Source: Vibrio rarus
GTDB lineage: Bacteria; Pseudomonadota; Gammaproteobacteria; Enterobacterales; Vibrionaceae
Length of the DNA: 64,000 nucleotides
Direction: 5' to 3'
Assembly (NCBI RefSeq): GCF_024347075.1
Contig: NZ_AP024900.1
Span: forward strand, 186,001 to 250,000
Shown here: piece by piece, positions 50,371 through 59,431 of the stretch
How the letters are laid out: the number at the start of each line of letters is the position of its first letter
Numbering within the stretch: position 1 is the first letter of the stretch
Translations under genes and position numbers: made by a program
The notes under the pieces: model-generated
Seen by the model: the letters and a program-made list of their open reading frames with translations, nothing else
Told to the model about the DNA's origin: nothing
The model's database searches: none

Positions 50371-50751
50371 ATGCGCCATCGTAAGAGTGGTCGTCAACTC
50401 AACCGCAACAGCTCACATCGCAAAGCGATGTTCAGCAATATGGCTAGCTCTCTTGTACGTCATGAAGTTATCAAGACTACATTGCCAAAAGCAAAAGAGC
50501 TACGTCGCGTAGTTGAGCCTTTGATTACATTAGCCAAGACTGACAGTGTTGCTAACCGTCGTCTTGCATTTGCTCGCACTCGTGATAACGAAGTTGTGGC
50601 AAAACTATTTAACGAACTAGGTCCACGTTTCGCTGCCCGTCAAGGCGGTTATACTCGTATCCTAAAAGCTGGTTTCCGTACTGGCGATAAAGCACCAATG
50701 GCATTCATTGAGCTTGTCGATCGTCCAGTTGCTGAAGAAGCTGCTGAATAA
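50371..50751 (+). CDS. rplQ: 50S ribosomal protein L17
   Basis: 126 residues beginning [20 protein letters not shown]. Last gene of the alpha operon, followed by a strong terminator. Confidence 0.99.
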   Translation: MRHRKSGRQLNRNSSHRKAMFSNMASSLVRHEVIKTTLPKAKELRRVVEPLITLAKTDSVANRRLAFARTRDNEVVAKLFNELGPRFAARQGGYTRILKAGFRTGDKAPMAFIELVDRPVAEEAAE

Positions 50752-50767
50752 TAGTTCAGTTAGAACT

Positions 50768-50799
50768 GAAAAGCCGAGCATTTATGCTCGGCTTTTTTG
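50768..50799 (+). terminator. Rho-independent terminator of the alpha operon
   Basis: AAAAGCCGAGCAT and ATGCTCGGCTTTTTT form a stem with a 2-4 base loop and a T-run. Confidence 0.92.
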
Positions 50800-50846
50800 T
50801 ACCTGCTGGTTTTTATGAATCATAGGTTCACCAGTAAGGCTTTAGT

Positions 50847-51010
50847 TATACCAATCACACTAAGTAAGTGATCAGAAATAGCGCAGGAAAAATGCTCGAA
50901 AACAAGGCAGAATTTTTCGATAAGTAGTTATTCTACAATCAAAAATTCTAACGCAGTTATCGAGCATTTTAACTAGCTAGAATGACCAGTTATTTAGTAC
51001 GATTGGTATT
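50847..51010. repeat. MITE-like palindromic intergenic repeat, full copy
   Basis: The 164-base element begins ATACCAATCACACTAAGTAA and ends, as its near inverse, TTATTTAGTACGATTGGTAT. Inside, AAATGCTCG is answered by CGAGCATTT and AGAATTTTT by AAAAATTCT, so the whole can fold into one long hairpin. No coding region is inside. The right half recurs at 1231-1306. Such terminal-inverted-repeat elements resemble MITEs or ERIC-like repeats; a transposase source is not visible. Confidence 0.75.
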
Positions 51011-51029
51011 ATTCTCTGCTTTTAGCTTA

Positions 51030-51527
51030 CTACCCACCCCACAAACTGCTTAGCGAGCCTAACAAGCCACTACTGGCTCCTTCTGAAGTTAAATACTGTA
51101 AAATAACGGGTGCAAACTGCGTTACCAGTGCAGGATCAATCCCCAAACCTTCAAATGTACTTTTCACTGAGTCCATATTAGTTATCATGGATGTGAGCCC
51201 CGTGGAACCGGTAAAGTTGTTTAGCCCTGGGATAAGAGAGCTTAACTCACTGGAGTTTTCGTCTGAAAGTTGAGTCTGAGCTAGGGAGAGCAGCGCTCCC
51301 GCACCACCGGCGGCCTGGGTAGGAGTGACGTCTAATTCATTACTCAAAAGATCGGTGAGCGGTGTACTTTGGCTAGCGCCGAGTTGCTGAGTTATGTGTC
51401 CTGTTAACGCTGACATATCTGTAGATTTATCTTTATCATCATCATCTGAGCCAAAGCCAAAGAAAGCATAACTTGGTGCAGAGATAGTCACAGTAGCAAT
51501 GAGCGCGATGAGTGTAATTCCTTTCAT
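51030..51527 (-). CDS. DUF2780 family exported protein
   Basis: A 165-residue protein with a signal peptide ending near residue 21 (PSYA-FF), then an Asp/Lys-rich stretch (26-35) and a small helical domain rich in Gly, Leu and Ser. The AGGAGALLSLAQTQLS and PVILQYLTSEGASSGLLGSLSSLW segments resemble DUF2780 proteins. No function is known. It is transcribed alone toward the rplQ end; its ATG follows AGAGGAAT. Confidence 0.7.
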   Translation of the reverse strand: MKGITLIALIATVTISAPSYAFFGFGSDDDDKDKSTDMSALTGHITQQLGASQSTPLTDLLSNELDVTPTQAAGGAGALLSLAQTQLSDENSSELSSLIPGLNNFTGSTGLTSMITNMDSVKSTFEGLGIDPALVTQFAPVILQYLTSEGASSGLLGSLSSLWGG

Positions 51528-51608
51528 TCCCTATTCCTCTTTATATTGGATCTTTTAAGTCTAGGAAAGGAATGGAATGTTTGCTTATTTTGCCTTCTGT
51601 TTCTGGCA

Positions 51609-51636
51609 ATAAAAAACGACGCATAGCGCCGTTTTA
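51609..51636 (-). terminator. Rho-independent terminator of metY
   Basis: On the minus strand AACGGCGC and GCGTCGTT pair across TAT and are followed by TTTTTATT. Confidence 0.7.
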
Positions 51637-51665
51637 ATTAGGGTGAATCAATGTGAGGTACAGCT

Positions 51666-52934
51666 TTATTGATTCAGAGCTTGCTCTAGATCTTGTAAAA
51701 TATCGTCAATATGTTCAATACCAACAGATAAACGGATCATTTCAGGACTCACTCCGGCGTTTTGTTGCTCTTGCTCGCTTAATTGACGGTGTGTTGTAGA
51801 GGCGGGATGACATGCCAGCGACTTAGCATCACCTATGTTAACTAAGCGTTTAAAGATCTGCAGAGCATCATAGAATTTAACACCGGCATCATAACCATCT
51901 TTTAGACCAAACGATAAGATACTAGAGGGTTTACCTTGCATATACTTCTGTGACAACTCATAGAAAGGTGAATCTGGTAGTCCTGCATAACTTACCCAAC
52001 TTACTTTAGGGTGGTTCTGTAAGAAGTTTGCTACCTTAATGGCATTCTCACAATGGCGCTCCATGCGTAAAGATAGGGTTTCTAAGCCTTGCATTAATAA
52101 AAATGCATTCATTGGGGATAGTGCAGACCCTGTATTTCTCAGTGGCACTGTGCGTGCGCGCCCAATAAATGCCGCTTCACCAAATGCCTCAGCGTAAATC
52201 ACGCCGTGATAAGATGGCTCTGGCTGATTGAAAGTGGGAAATCTCTCTTTATGCTGCGCCCAAGGGAATTTACCTGAATCGATAATCATGCCACCCAATG
52301 TTGTACCATGACCGCCCACATATTTTGTCAATGAGTGCACAACAATATCGGCACCATATTGGATAGGCTTGCATACTGCAGGTGATGCTACCGTATTATC
52401 GACAATGACTGGCACGCCTTTTTCATGAGCAAGGGTGCTAATCCCTTCAATATCCACAATGTTACCCGCAGGGTTGCCGATAGACTCACAGTACACAGCT
52501 TTAGTTTTGTCATCAATTAAGGCCGCTAGCGTTTCAGGTTTGTCATCCTCGGCGAATTTTACTTGGATACCTAAACTAGGGAACATGTGTGCAAATAGAG
52601 TATAGGTTCCACCGTAAAGTTGCGGTGTTGAAACGATATTATCTCCGGCTTGCGCTAGAGTTAGAACCGCATAATGAATGGCAGAACTCCCCGCACTAAC
52701 CGCAAGACCTGCGATACCGCCTTCTAAAGCAGCCATGCGCTTTTCTAGCACATCGTTGGTTGGGTTCATTATACGAGTATAAATATTGCCGGGTACGGCT
52801 AAGTCAAACAGATCCGCACCATGTTGAGCATCATCAAATTCATACGCTACGGTTTGATAGATGGGGGTTGCACAGGATTTTGTGGTTGGATCGGTTTCAT
52901 ATCCATGGTGGATAGCGAGGGTTTCGTCTTTCAT
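51666..52934 (-). CDS. metY: O-acetylhomoserine sulfhydrylase (Cys/Met metabolism PLP enzyme)
   Basis: A 422-residue PLP enzyme of the gamma family. It begins MKDETLAIHHGYETDPTT and has NIYTRIMNPTNDVLEKRMAALEGG; the PLP-binding lysine is in HSLTKYVGGHGTTLGG. The roughly 420-residue length and the extra central segment favour O-acetylhomoserine aminocarboxypropyltransferase (sulfide to homocysteine) over MetB or MetC (about 390). It is monocistronic. A clear MetJ box was not found upstream. Confidence 0.88.
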   Translation of the reverse strand: MKDETLAIHHGYETDPTTKSCATPIYQTVAYEFDDAQHGADLFDLAVPGNIYTRIMNPTNDVLEKRMAALEGGIAGLAVSAGSSAIHYAVLTLAQAGDNIVSTPQLYGGTYTLFAHMFPSLGIQVKFAEDDKPETLAALIDDKTKAVYCESIGNPAGNIVDIEGISTLAHEKGVPVIVDNTVASPAVCKPIQYGADIVVHSLTKYVGGHGTTLGGMIIDSGKFPWAQHKERFPTFNQPEPSYHGVIYAEAFGEAAFIGRARTVPLRNTGSALSPMNAFLLMQGLETLSLRMERHCENAIKVANFLQNHPKVSWVSYAGLPDSPFYELSQKYMQGKPSSILSFGLKDGYDAGVKFYDALQIFKRLVNIGDAKSLACHPASTTHRQLSEQEQQNAGVSPEMIRLSVGIEHIDDILQDLEQALNQ

Positions 52935-53033
52935 AGTTTATTCCTTTCCTTATGATAAGAATAAGATGCCACGTTTTACTATGCTTCGACAAGAGGTGTG
53001 ATGTCTCGTTTTTGAATGTATACATTTACAAAA

Positions 53034-53063
53034 AAGGCTTTTCCTAAAGGAAAAGCCTTTTTA
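53034..53063 (-). terminator. Rho-independent terminator of fklB
   Basis: AAGGCTTTTCC and GGAAAAGCCTT form an 11-bp stem with a TAAA loop, flanked by A- and T-runs, just after the fklB stop; it may also work on the plus strand. Confidence 0.85.
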
Positions 53064-53080
53064 CTAAGTCTTTGAAATAA

Positions 53081-53701
53081 TTACAGGATAGCCAGAAGTT
53101 CTACTTCAAATACTAGGGCTGCAAATGGAGGGATTGCTGCGCCAGCGCCACGCTCGCCGTAGGCAAGATCTTGTGGGATGTACAGTTTCCATTTAGAACC
53201 AACAGGCATAAGTTGCAGTGCTTCAACCCAACCTTTGATAACGCCAGTTACTGGGAACTCAGCAGGTTGACCGCGAGATACAGAGCTATCAAATACAGTA
53301 CCGTCAGTTAGCTCACCGTGGTAGTGAACGCGAACTTGTACGTCAGCAGATGGAATTTCACCAGTACCTTCAGTAAGTACTTCATATTGAAGACCAGACT
53401 CAAGAACGGTAACTTCTGAACGAAGTGCGTTGTCTTTTAGGAAAGCTTCGCCATCAGCAGCCGCTACTTTAGCTTGCTCTGCACGTGCAGATTCAGCGCG
53501 AGTGTGAAGCTCTTGAAGTGCGTTGTTGATTTCATCAACTTCGATTGCTGGCATGCCGCCAGTCAATGCTGTTGCGATACCCGCAGCGATTGCATCAACG
53601 CTTAGTCCGTCAAGACCACTGCCAGCAAGTTGCTGACCCATTTGTAGACCGATACCGTAGCTTGCTTTTTGTTCTACAGTTTCGAATTGAACTTCAGACA
53701 T
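53081..53701 (-). CDS. fklB: FKBP22-type peptidyl-prolyl isomerase
   Basis: A 206-residue prolyl isomerase with an N-terminal helical dimerisation domain (about 8-95) and a C-terminal FKBP domain (about 105-206) with [36 protein letters not shown] and [15 protein letters not shown]. It lacks a signal peptide, so it acts in the cytoplasm or is released. Third FKBP in the window, with SlyD and FkpA. Confidence 0.95.
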   Translation of the reverse strand: MSEVQFETVEQKASYGIGLQMGQQLAGSGLDGLSVDAIAAGIATALTGGMPAIEVDEINNALQELHTRAESARAEQAKVAAADGEAFLKDNALRSEVTVLESGLQYEVLTEGTGEIPSADVQVRVHYHGELTDGTVFDSSVSRGQPAEFPVTGVIKGWVEALQLMPVGSKWKLYIPQDLAYGERGAGAAIPPFAALVFEVELLAIL

Positions 53702-53977
53702 AAGAATCTCTCAGTTTTTAGATATAAAGGCGCAAGCATACCAGTTCTCAAAGCAGTTGAAAATTATTGCAGTGGAGAGATAAACGATAGTGTTCAAATT
53801 ATGTGGAAATTTTCAAATGTTATGCTGCTTTGAGCCTGTCGTTACTGTCTATATGCGGAAATAACTCTCAATTTTGCGCAAATTTGTTTTAATTATGTTT
53901 CACTGGGACTGTGAGGTGTGTTCATCGTGGCATTTTTTTTATATCCTGATAGAAATGGAAAGCCGGAGTGAGATAGG

Positions 53978-54562
53978 ATGAATCGACGTACCCGCTCTAA
54001 AAGACACACAGAGATACTAGCAGATAAGTGGAACCAAATAGAGTGGATGGCGCTACCTTCAAAATTTAAGGGGATGTTTACAGCATTACCTAAGCTACAT
54101 AGACGTGCCTTAATGGTCATAGTGCCTGTTACTTTGATATTAGTGATGATGCCAGAGCCGAAGACATCTACTGAGGTTAAGTTGGCTAAACCTACCGATC
54201 AAAGAGTATCGGTGCCCATTAATACACGTGGTCTAAGTGAGCAAAACTCAACTAGCTCAAACACTTCAAATATTACGCTCTCTAGTGAGACCTCAAGCAA
54301 TGGCCAGTGGATTGAATATACGGTTAAAGCTGGTGACACTCTGGCTAATGTATTTCGTGCCAATCAATTAAGTATGACTGACTTAAACGCATTAGCGAAA
54401 ATAGAGGGGATAGACAAACCTTTAAGTCAGATTAAACAAGGGCAATTGGTGCGCTTTAAGCGTGATGAACAAGGGCGCTTGGATATTCTTCAATTAGAAA
54501 GAAGCAGCGATTCAGTTATGTTCTTCCGTTTGTCTAACGGTGGCTTTGGGCGCAGTAAATAA
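53978..54562 (+). CDS. OapA-like LysM peptidoglycan-binding protein
   Basis: A 194-residue protein. The N-terminus matches the opacity-associated protein A motif (LPKLHRRALMVIVP) around one membrane helix (about 48-66). A Ser/Thr-rich linker (70-110) leads to a LysM-like/OapA domain (about 112-190) with YTVKAGDTLANVFRANQLS. It is related to the N-terminal part of YtfB/OapA cell-division-associated proteins and probably sits in the inner membrane facing peptidoglycan. It starts after GGAGTGAG and is divergent from fklB. Confidence 0.82.
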   Translation: MNRRTRSKRHTEILADKWNQIEWMALPSKFKGMFTALPKLHRRALMVIVPVTLILVMMPEPKTSTEVKLAKPTDQRVSVPINTRGLSEQNSTSSNTSNITLSSETSSNGQWIEYTVKAGDTLANVFRANQLSMTDLNALAKIEGIDKPLSQIKQGQLVRFKRDEQGRLDILQLERSSDSVMFFRLSNGGFGRSK

Positions 54563-54576
54563 TCGTTAAATTGCGG

Positions 54577-55035
54577 CTAGGCAGTTAACACTCTACGCAT
54601 ATCAATATGGGGAATGCCATCCTCAAGGTAGGGATCCGAGATAGGCTCAAAACCATGTTGTCGGTAAAAATTTTGTAAATGGGCCTGAGCGCCTATTTCT
54701 ATAGGTTCGTTTGGCCATAAGCGTTGACACTCGGTAATGGCTTTAGCCATTAACTGATGTCCCATAGCGTGTTTTCTGGCGCTAGGGCACACCACTACTC
54801 TACCAATGCTTATTGCGGGATAGGTGATGCCAGCAGGGAGCAGCCTAGCCACGGCTATGACGCGTTGATTTGATATCCCAACTAAATGGTACACCCCTTC
54901 GGCATAATCGTTGCCATCAAGCTCTGGGTAAGCACATTCCTGTTCTACAACAAATACATCCACTCGTAATTTAAGTATTTGATAAAGAAGTTGGTTATCA
55001 ATGTCATTAAATGACAACACCTGCCATTGAATCAT
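54577..55035 (-). CDS. elaA: ElaA-like GNAT acetyltransferase
   Basis: A 152-residue GNAT protein. It has LYQILKLRVDVFVVEQECAYPELDG, typical of ElaA, and the acetyl-CoA-binding region VVCPSARKHAMGHQLM. The substrate is unknown. It converges with the OapA-like gene with only 14 bases between. Confidence 0.88.
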   Translation of the reverse strand: MIQWQVLSFNDIDNQLLYQILKLRVDVFVVEQECAYPELDGNDYAEGVYHLVGISNQRVIAVARLLPAGITYPAISIGRVVVCPSARKHAMGHQLMAKAITECQRLWPNEPIEIGAQAHLQNFYRQHGFEPISDPYLEDGIPHIDMRRVLTA

Positions 55036-55219
55036 ATTTATAAAGACCTATAAGCGAAATACAACACCTAGAAGGTTATCATAATTTGCAGGGGATGGAG
55101 TAAACCTCGTCAATGGCCTATTTTTAAGTCTATAAAGTAATAATAGATACAAATATAGAATTTCCAGTTATAAAAGACGCACGGCATAATCATCTTAACC
55201 TTATGACTAGGATGTTATT

Positions 55220-56053
55220 ATGCTCGATACCGTTGTGCCTCTTGGACCTCGCTCCGCGGTGGATTCTAAATTACCTTACACTGCTCTGAAATCAGGAGAG
55301 GTTGCTCTTGTTGGTGCAGGCCCTGGGGATCCTGAACTGTTGACCATCAAAGCGCTGAACATGTTAAGACAAGCAGAGGTGATACTTTATGATTACCTTG
55401 TTTCTGATGAGATCATGTCGTTGGTTTCTCGGGATGCCATTTTAGTTTGTGTGGGTAAGCGTGCTGGCGCTCATAGCGTGCCACAGCAGAAAACCAATCA
55501 ACTACTGGTTGATTTTGCCAAGCAGGGTTACCGAGTAGTGCGGATTAAAGGGGGCGATCCTTTTGTGTTTGGGCGAGGTGCTGAAGAATTAGAAGTACTA
55601 GTGGATAATGGTGTGCAATTTCAGGTGGTGCCAGGTATCACTGCCGCCTCAGGTGCAACCGCGTACGCTGGCATACCATTAACACACCGTGACTATGCAC
55701 AGTCGGCCATGTTTGTCACTGGGCATTTAAAAGATGAGGATGCTACGGTGGATTGGTCTACGCTTGCTCGAGCCAACCAGACTCTAGTGATTTATATGGG
55801 ATTGATGAAAGCATCCCTTATTGAGCAACAATTAACTCATTACGGACGAGGGAGTGATACGCCTATTGCCATCATTGAAAGAGGCACGCAATCCTCACAG
55901 AAAGTGCTTTATGGTTGCCTTTCTCAACTTAGTGAGTTATCACAACAAGCAGCTGCGCCGGCACTGATAGTGGTAGGTGAGGTGGTAGCTTTAGGGAAAA
56001 AATTAAGCTGGTTTGAGAGTCAGCAGAATCAACAGTCTGCTTATGCGCAGTAA
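55220..56053 (+). CDS. cobA: Uroporphyrinogen-III C-methyltransferase
   Basis: SAM-dependent methylase that makes precorrin-2 for siroheme. The 277-residue product has the SAM-binding [25 protein letters not shown] and [11 protein letters not shown] motifs. It is the single-domain enzyme, not the fused CysG. The extended N-terminus (about 28 residues) before the first strand is typical of Vibrio homologues. In V. cholerae the gene lies beside the sulfate-assimilation genes cysD and cysN; those are not here. Confidence 0.93.
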   Translation: MLDTVVPLGPRSAVDSKLPYTALKSGEVALVGAGPGDPELLTIKALNMLRQAEVILYDYLVSDEIMSLVSRDAILVCVGKRAGAHSVPQQKTNQLLVDFAKQGYRVVRIKGGDPFVFGRGAEELEVLVDNGVQFQVVPGITAASGATAYAGIPLTHRDYAQSAMFVTGHLKDEDATVDWSTLARANQTLVIYMGLMKASLIEQQLTHYGRGSDTPIAIIERGTQSSQKVLYGCLSQLSELSQQAAAPALIVVGEVVALGKKLSWFESQQNQQSAYAQ

Positions 56054-56064
56054 ATTGATCGATA

Positions 56065-56095
56065 CCATACTGGCCAATTAGCGTGGCCAGTATGG
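56065..56095. terminator. Stem-loop between converging cobA and the zrg operon
   Basis: CCATACTGGCCA and TGGCCAGTATGG form a perfect 12-bp stem with a 7-base loop. The T-tract after it is short (ATTTG), so it is only a partial match to an intrinsic terminator. Confidence 0.55.
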
Positions 56096-56108
56096 ATTTG
56101 AGCAGGGA

Positions 56109-56600
56109 TTAGTCGTCGTAAGGTTCCAATGCCACCCCATTCAATAAGTAGCCCGTTTCGGCTAATTCATGTTCTACCGTTTGCGCTTTTAGTTCACCCA
56201 CCACATAAACAATGTCCCAAAGCTTTTGTATTGGCGCACCACTTGGGAACTTCACATACACAATTTGGTTTGGTGGCGGGGGTGGCACGTGGATGCAGGC
56301 ACCAAAATAAGGCACTAACAAAAACTCGGTGACTTGATTAGCATCCCCTTCTAGAGGGATAACAAACCCGGGGATCTTCACTTGGCTCCCATCTAATTCG
56401 GTTCTCACAGATCCAACCAAAGACTGCGGTGCAGCTCCTCCATTATGGGAAGTAGCAACGGGCATTCCTTGATGATCAAATTGTGCACGCTCTTTTTCTG
56501 GAATGAGATCAATCCAGTTGAGTGTAAGTGGCTCAGCGTAAGCGGCCACTGATGACATAATTAATGTCAGTGCCAAAAAACATTGGGCTAGTTTTTTCAT
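56109..56600 (-). CDS. DUF3299 exported protein of the zinc-linked operon
   Basis: A 163-residue protein with a signal peptide (cleavage near AYA-EP, residue 22) and the DUF3299 signature FGACIHVPPPPPNQIVYV, preceded by VIPLEGD. It is likely periplasmic; the Cys-His and acidic residues may bind metal. It is last in zrgA-ATPase-permease-DUF3299, ten bases after the permease. In V. cholerae the homologous zinc-regulated cluster has, from memory, five genes (VC2551-VC2555). Confidence 0.82.
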   Translation of the reverse strand: MKKLAQCFLALTLIMSSVAAYAEPLTLNWIDLIPEKERAQFDHQGMPVATSHNGGAAPQSLVGSVRTELDGSQVKIPGFVIPLEGDANQVTEFLLVPYFGACIHVPPPPPNQIVYVKFPSGAPIQKLWDIVYVVGELKAQTVEHELAETGYLLNGVALEPYDD

Positions 56601-56610
56601 TATTTCTCTC

Positions 56611-57870
56611 TTAAATTCGAATTGTCATACCGTCAGCAAGTGACTGGCGATATGCTCTAAACGCTGGGATAAACCCGATGATGACACCTGCACCTAACAC
56701 TAAACCAACTAAAGTCCATTCATGTGGAGTCAACATACTCAGCTCGATACTTATACCATAGAGTCGCTGTACAATGGGATGTATTATAAGCAGTAATGCA
56801 TATAAGCCTGCGATTCCGGTTACAATACCCGCTAAAGTAAGTGCCGTTGCCTCACTAATGAGCAAGGTAAAGATGTGTCGTGGACGTGCGCCCATAGCTC
56901 TTAATATGGCCATTTCACGGCGACGCTCTTGTAAGCTGGTCAGTAAGCTACTGAGCATACCGAGCAATCCCGATACCACCACAAAACCAGAGACGATTAA
57001 CAGAGCCTGCTCGGCTACAGACATCATTCCCCATAATTCATGTAAGGCAATGCCAGGTAAAATGGCACTTAATGGTTCTTTATTATAAGTATTGATTTGG
57101 CGCTGTAGAGCAAAGGTCTGTATTTTGGATTTTAGCCCTAACATAAATGCAGTAATCTGTTTGGGCTGAAATTCGATGGTTTTTAGCACCTCTGCACCAG
57201 GATTGCCCCCCATATTGGCACCGGATTCCCAACCGACGTGAATAGCTTCAATCGCTTTTAATGACACGTGCACAGTCTTATCTACCGGTGTCCCTGTAGG
57301 CTTAAGAATTCCGACTACTGTAAATGGGAGGTTATCATGCCGAGCAAAACTGACATCGGAAATACCGTGAGCAATAATAATATTAGTGCCAATTTTATAG
57401 CCAAGGGCTTTGGCAACATCAGAGCCGATAACGGTCTCAAATAACCCGGTAAACGGGTGGCCGTCTTTAAATTCTATGTGCTGTTTTCTGCCATATTTAT
57501 AGTGGTCAAAATAGGCTTGGGTGGTCCCCATAACTCTAAAGCCTTTGTGTGAGTCCCCTAGTGAGATGGGAATGGCCCAGTCAACAACAGGGCTATCTCT
57601 AAATTCTTCGAAGCTTTTCCAGTCAATATTATTGGTGGCATTACCGATACGAAATACCGAGTATAAAAGAAGGTTTACCTGACCTGAACGGGCTCCAACA
57701 ATTAAGTCGGTTCCAGATATAGTGTTGGCAAAGCTATTTTTAGCTTCGGTGCGAATGCGTTCTACACCCAATAATAAAATGACAGAGATAGCGACGGTTA
57801 AAATGGTCAATAAAGCCGTTGTTTTCCTGTTGGAAAGGCTTTTCCAAGCTAAATGGGCAGTGCTGTTCAT
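56611..57870 (-). CDS. ABC transporter permease (FtsX/MacB type)
   Basis: A 419-residue permease with an N-terminal helix (about 15-35), a large periplasmic domain (about 45-275) and three C-terminal helices. The cytoplasmic coupling segment is LQERRREMAILRAMGARPRHIF, typical of the FtsX-like family. It belongs with the ATPase upstream, which it overlaps by four bases (ATGA). Homologues are part of the Zrg zinc system of V. cholerae. MacB-type permeases seldom import ions by themselves, so its exact role, perhaps lipoprotein release or mechanotransmission, is open. Confidence 0.88.
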   Translation of the reverse strand: MNSTAHLAWKSLSNRKTTALLTILTVAISVILLLGVERIRTEAKNSFANTISGTDLIVGARSGQVNLLLYSVFRIGNATNNIDWKSFEEFRDSPVVDWAIPISLGDSHKGFRVMGTTQAYFDHYKYGRKQHIEFKDGHPFTGLFETVIGSDVAKALGYKIGTNIIIAHGISDVSFARHDNLPFTVVGILKPTGTPVDKTVHVSLKAIEAIHVGWESGANMGGNPGAEVLKTIEFQPKQITAFMLGLKSKIQTFALQRQINTYNKEPLSAILPGIALHELWGMMSVAEQALLIVSGFVVVSGLLGMLSSLLTSLQERRREMAILRAMGARPRHIFTLLISEATALTLAGIVTGIAGLYALLLIIHPIVQRLYGISIELSMLTPHEWTLVGLVLGAGVIIGFIPAFRAYRQSLADGMTIRI

Positions 57871-58586
57871 TGGCTTACTACTCCAACTTTAATTTTGTTG
57901 ATGTCTTGCAGGTTGAGGCGTGTATTGAAATGCGCTTCAAGGCTTGGATCATGGCTGACAAACACGAGGGTGGATTGCGCTTGCTCAGCCTGTTCCATAA
58001 GCAATTCGATAAACGCACTGCGATTAGCAAAGTCCAATGCAGACGTCGGTTCATCGGCAATGACAAGACGGGGCTTGCCAATGAGTGCTCGTGCGGCAGC
58101 AACACGCTGCTGCTGGCCAATACTGAGATCAACTACAGGTTTATGCAATAGATCTTCGGCAAGATGAAGGCGTTGCAACAATTGGCAGGCTTGCTCTTTT
58201 AAGTTCCCATCAACGGCTTGCTTTCTTTTGCTTGAAAAATGGCAAGGAAGAATAACGTTGTCGATAACTGATAAATAGGGAAGTAAATTAAATTGCTGAA
58301 ATATATAGCCGATATTGTCGGCTCTAAACCGGTCTCTTTGCGTCTGAGAAAGTGTTGCTAACTCTGTACCCAGTACATGTAGATCGCCACTTTCACAGGT
58401 TGAAATGCCCGTAAGTAGACTTAATAAGGTTGATTTACCACAACCACTCGGTCCTTTAATAAAGACATGTTGCCCTTGTTTAACGGAGAGTGTCGGTATA
58501 TCTAGTGTCGGAGTAGGGTTACCCGGCCATGAGAAACGAACATTGTTTAGTTCGATTACGGTATCTAGTTGAGAATGTTTAGCCAC
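57867..58586 (-). CDS. ABC transporter ATP-binding protein (MacB/LolD type)
   Basis: A 239-residue ATPase. Walker A is GPSGCGKST (45-53), the signature LSIGQQQR and Walker B LVIADEPT, followed by SALDFANR. The start is GTG preceded by AGGAAAT. It belongs to the LolD/MacB class and pairs with the FtsX-like permease downstream. Confidence 0.92.
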   Translation of the reverse strand: MAKHSQLDTVIELNNVRFSWPGNPTPTLDIPTLSVKQGQHVFIKGPSGCGKSTLLSLLTGISTCESGDLHVLGTELATLSQTQRDRFRADNIGYIFQQFNLLPYLSVIDNVILPCHFSSKRKQAVDGNLKEQACQLLQRLHLAEDLLHKPVVDLSIGQQQRVAAARALIGKPRLVIADEPTSALDFANRSAFIELLMEQAEQAQSTLVFVSHDPSLEAHFNTRLNLQDINKIKVGVVSQ

Positions 58587-58615
58587 TGTATTTCCTATGA
58601 CATTTACTAAAGTAA

Positions 58616-58647
58616 CGAAAAACGGTCACCCCAAAGAGGTGACCGTT
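58616..58647 (-). terminator. Attenuator or terminator between zrgA and the ABC genes
   Basis: AACGGTCACC and GGTGACCGTT form a perfect 10-bp stem with a 7-base loop, followed on the minus strand by TTTT. It lies between zrgA and the ATPase gene, so it could lower expression of the downstream genes relative to zrgA. Confidence 0.75.
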
Positions 58648-58651
58648 AATA

Positions 58652-59401
58652 CTAAAGTTTAATGATGCTGTTGTCTTTAGTCAGTTCCGAAGCAAGTTGT
58701 GCTGTATCTGTTAGTAGGTTCACATGAACGACGTGTGTACCGGTAAATAGCTCAAACCAGTTGGTCTCAATGTGGCTTAGCTTGCTGATGTCTTTACATT
58801 GATATTGGTAAGCAATGTTAAATGCACCGTGGCCATCATGGTGATCATGGTTCTCGCCTTCGTGCTTATCGTGGTCGTGTTTGTCATCATGGCCGTGGTC
58901 ATCATGATGATCTTTATGATCGGCATGGTCGTGATGATCCCCATGTTCGTGATCATGGTGCTCGCCTTCATGCTTATCGTGGTCATGTTTGTCATTATGG
59001 CCGTGGTCATCATGATGATCTTTGTGATCGGCATGCTCATGTTCATGATCTTCATGGCTATCACCAGACAGTTTATGAGTGACCGTTTTTGAGGCTAAAG
59101 TACATCCAGCGTCAGCACTTAAAGTCAAAATAGAGTCGGCAGAGTTTAAGTGAGTCATTGCTGTATCTAGTACTTTCTGCTGCTTGTCATTCGTTGGAAT
59201 GTGTTCAAAACCAATAACATCCGCACCAGGAGCTAAGATTTCAACTAATAGGTCGTTGCCATCTTGAGCAATGTTAAACTCAACACTGCCATGAACATGA
59301 GCAGCATGCTGACGAAAATGTTCTTCAGCATGAGTAGAAAGAGACGTTACAGCGAGTGCGAGTACGCTGAGCGGAAGTAGGGGTTTCATTACTTTAATCA
59401 T
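58652..59401 (-). CDS. zrgA: Zinc uptake protein ZrgA (DUF2796), His-rich
   Basis: A periplasmic protein of 249 residues with a signal peptide (cleavage near THA-EE, about residue 25). The N-terminal domain starts RQHAAHVHGSVEFNIA, typical of DUF2796. A His/Asp-rich region (about 115-200) contains two tandem copies of a 36-residue unit at 124-159 and 160-195, starting ADHKDHHDDHGH. A C-terminal domain follows. The His clusters should bind Zn2+. In V. cholerae the zrg genes are induced by zinc shortage through Zur. It is first in the operon. Confidence 0.92.
   Translation of the reverse strand: MIKVMKPLLPLSVLALAVTSLSTHAEEHFRQHAAHVHGSVEFNIAQDGNDLLVEILAPGADVIGFEHIPTNDKQQKVLDTAMTHLNSADSILTLSADAGCTLASKTVTHKLSGDSHEDHEHEHADHKDHHDDHGHNDKHDHDKHEGEHHDHEHGDHHDHADHKDHHDDHGHDDKHDHDKHEGENHDHHDGHGAFNIAYQYQCKDISKLSHIETNWFELFTGTHVVHVNLLTDTAQLASELTKDNSIIKL
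58829..59032 (-). repeat. 108-bp tandem duplication in zrgA
   Basis: The segments 58925-59032 and 58817-58924 are two in-frame 108-base units, for example GATCATGGTGCTCGCCTTCA at 58951 against the near-identical GATCATGGTTCTCGCCTTCG at 58843. The second copy diverges after about residue 190. Confidence 0.9.
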
Positions 59402-59431
59402 GGGTATAGTTACCTATCTATTCAGACTTTA

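Noticed and set aside
52985..53010. MetJ box upstream of metY
   Set aside because: One 8-mer on the minus strand (AGACATCA) matches AGACGTCT at 6 of 8, but the neighbouring 8-mer does not, and MetJ needs at least two.
58777..59092. Several long overlapping frames on both strands over zrgA
   Set aside because: They arise from the repeated His/Asp codons (CAT/GAT), which lack stop codons in other frames. The DUF2796 frame is the real gene.
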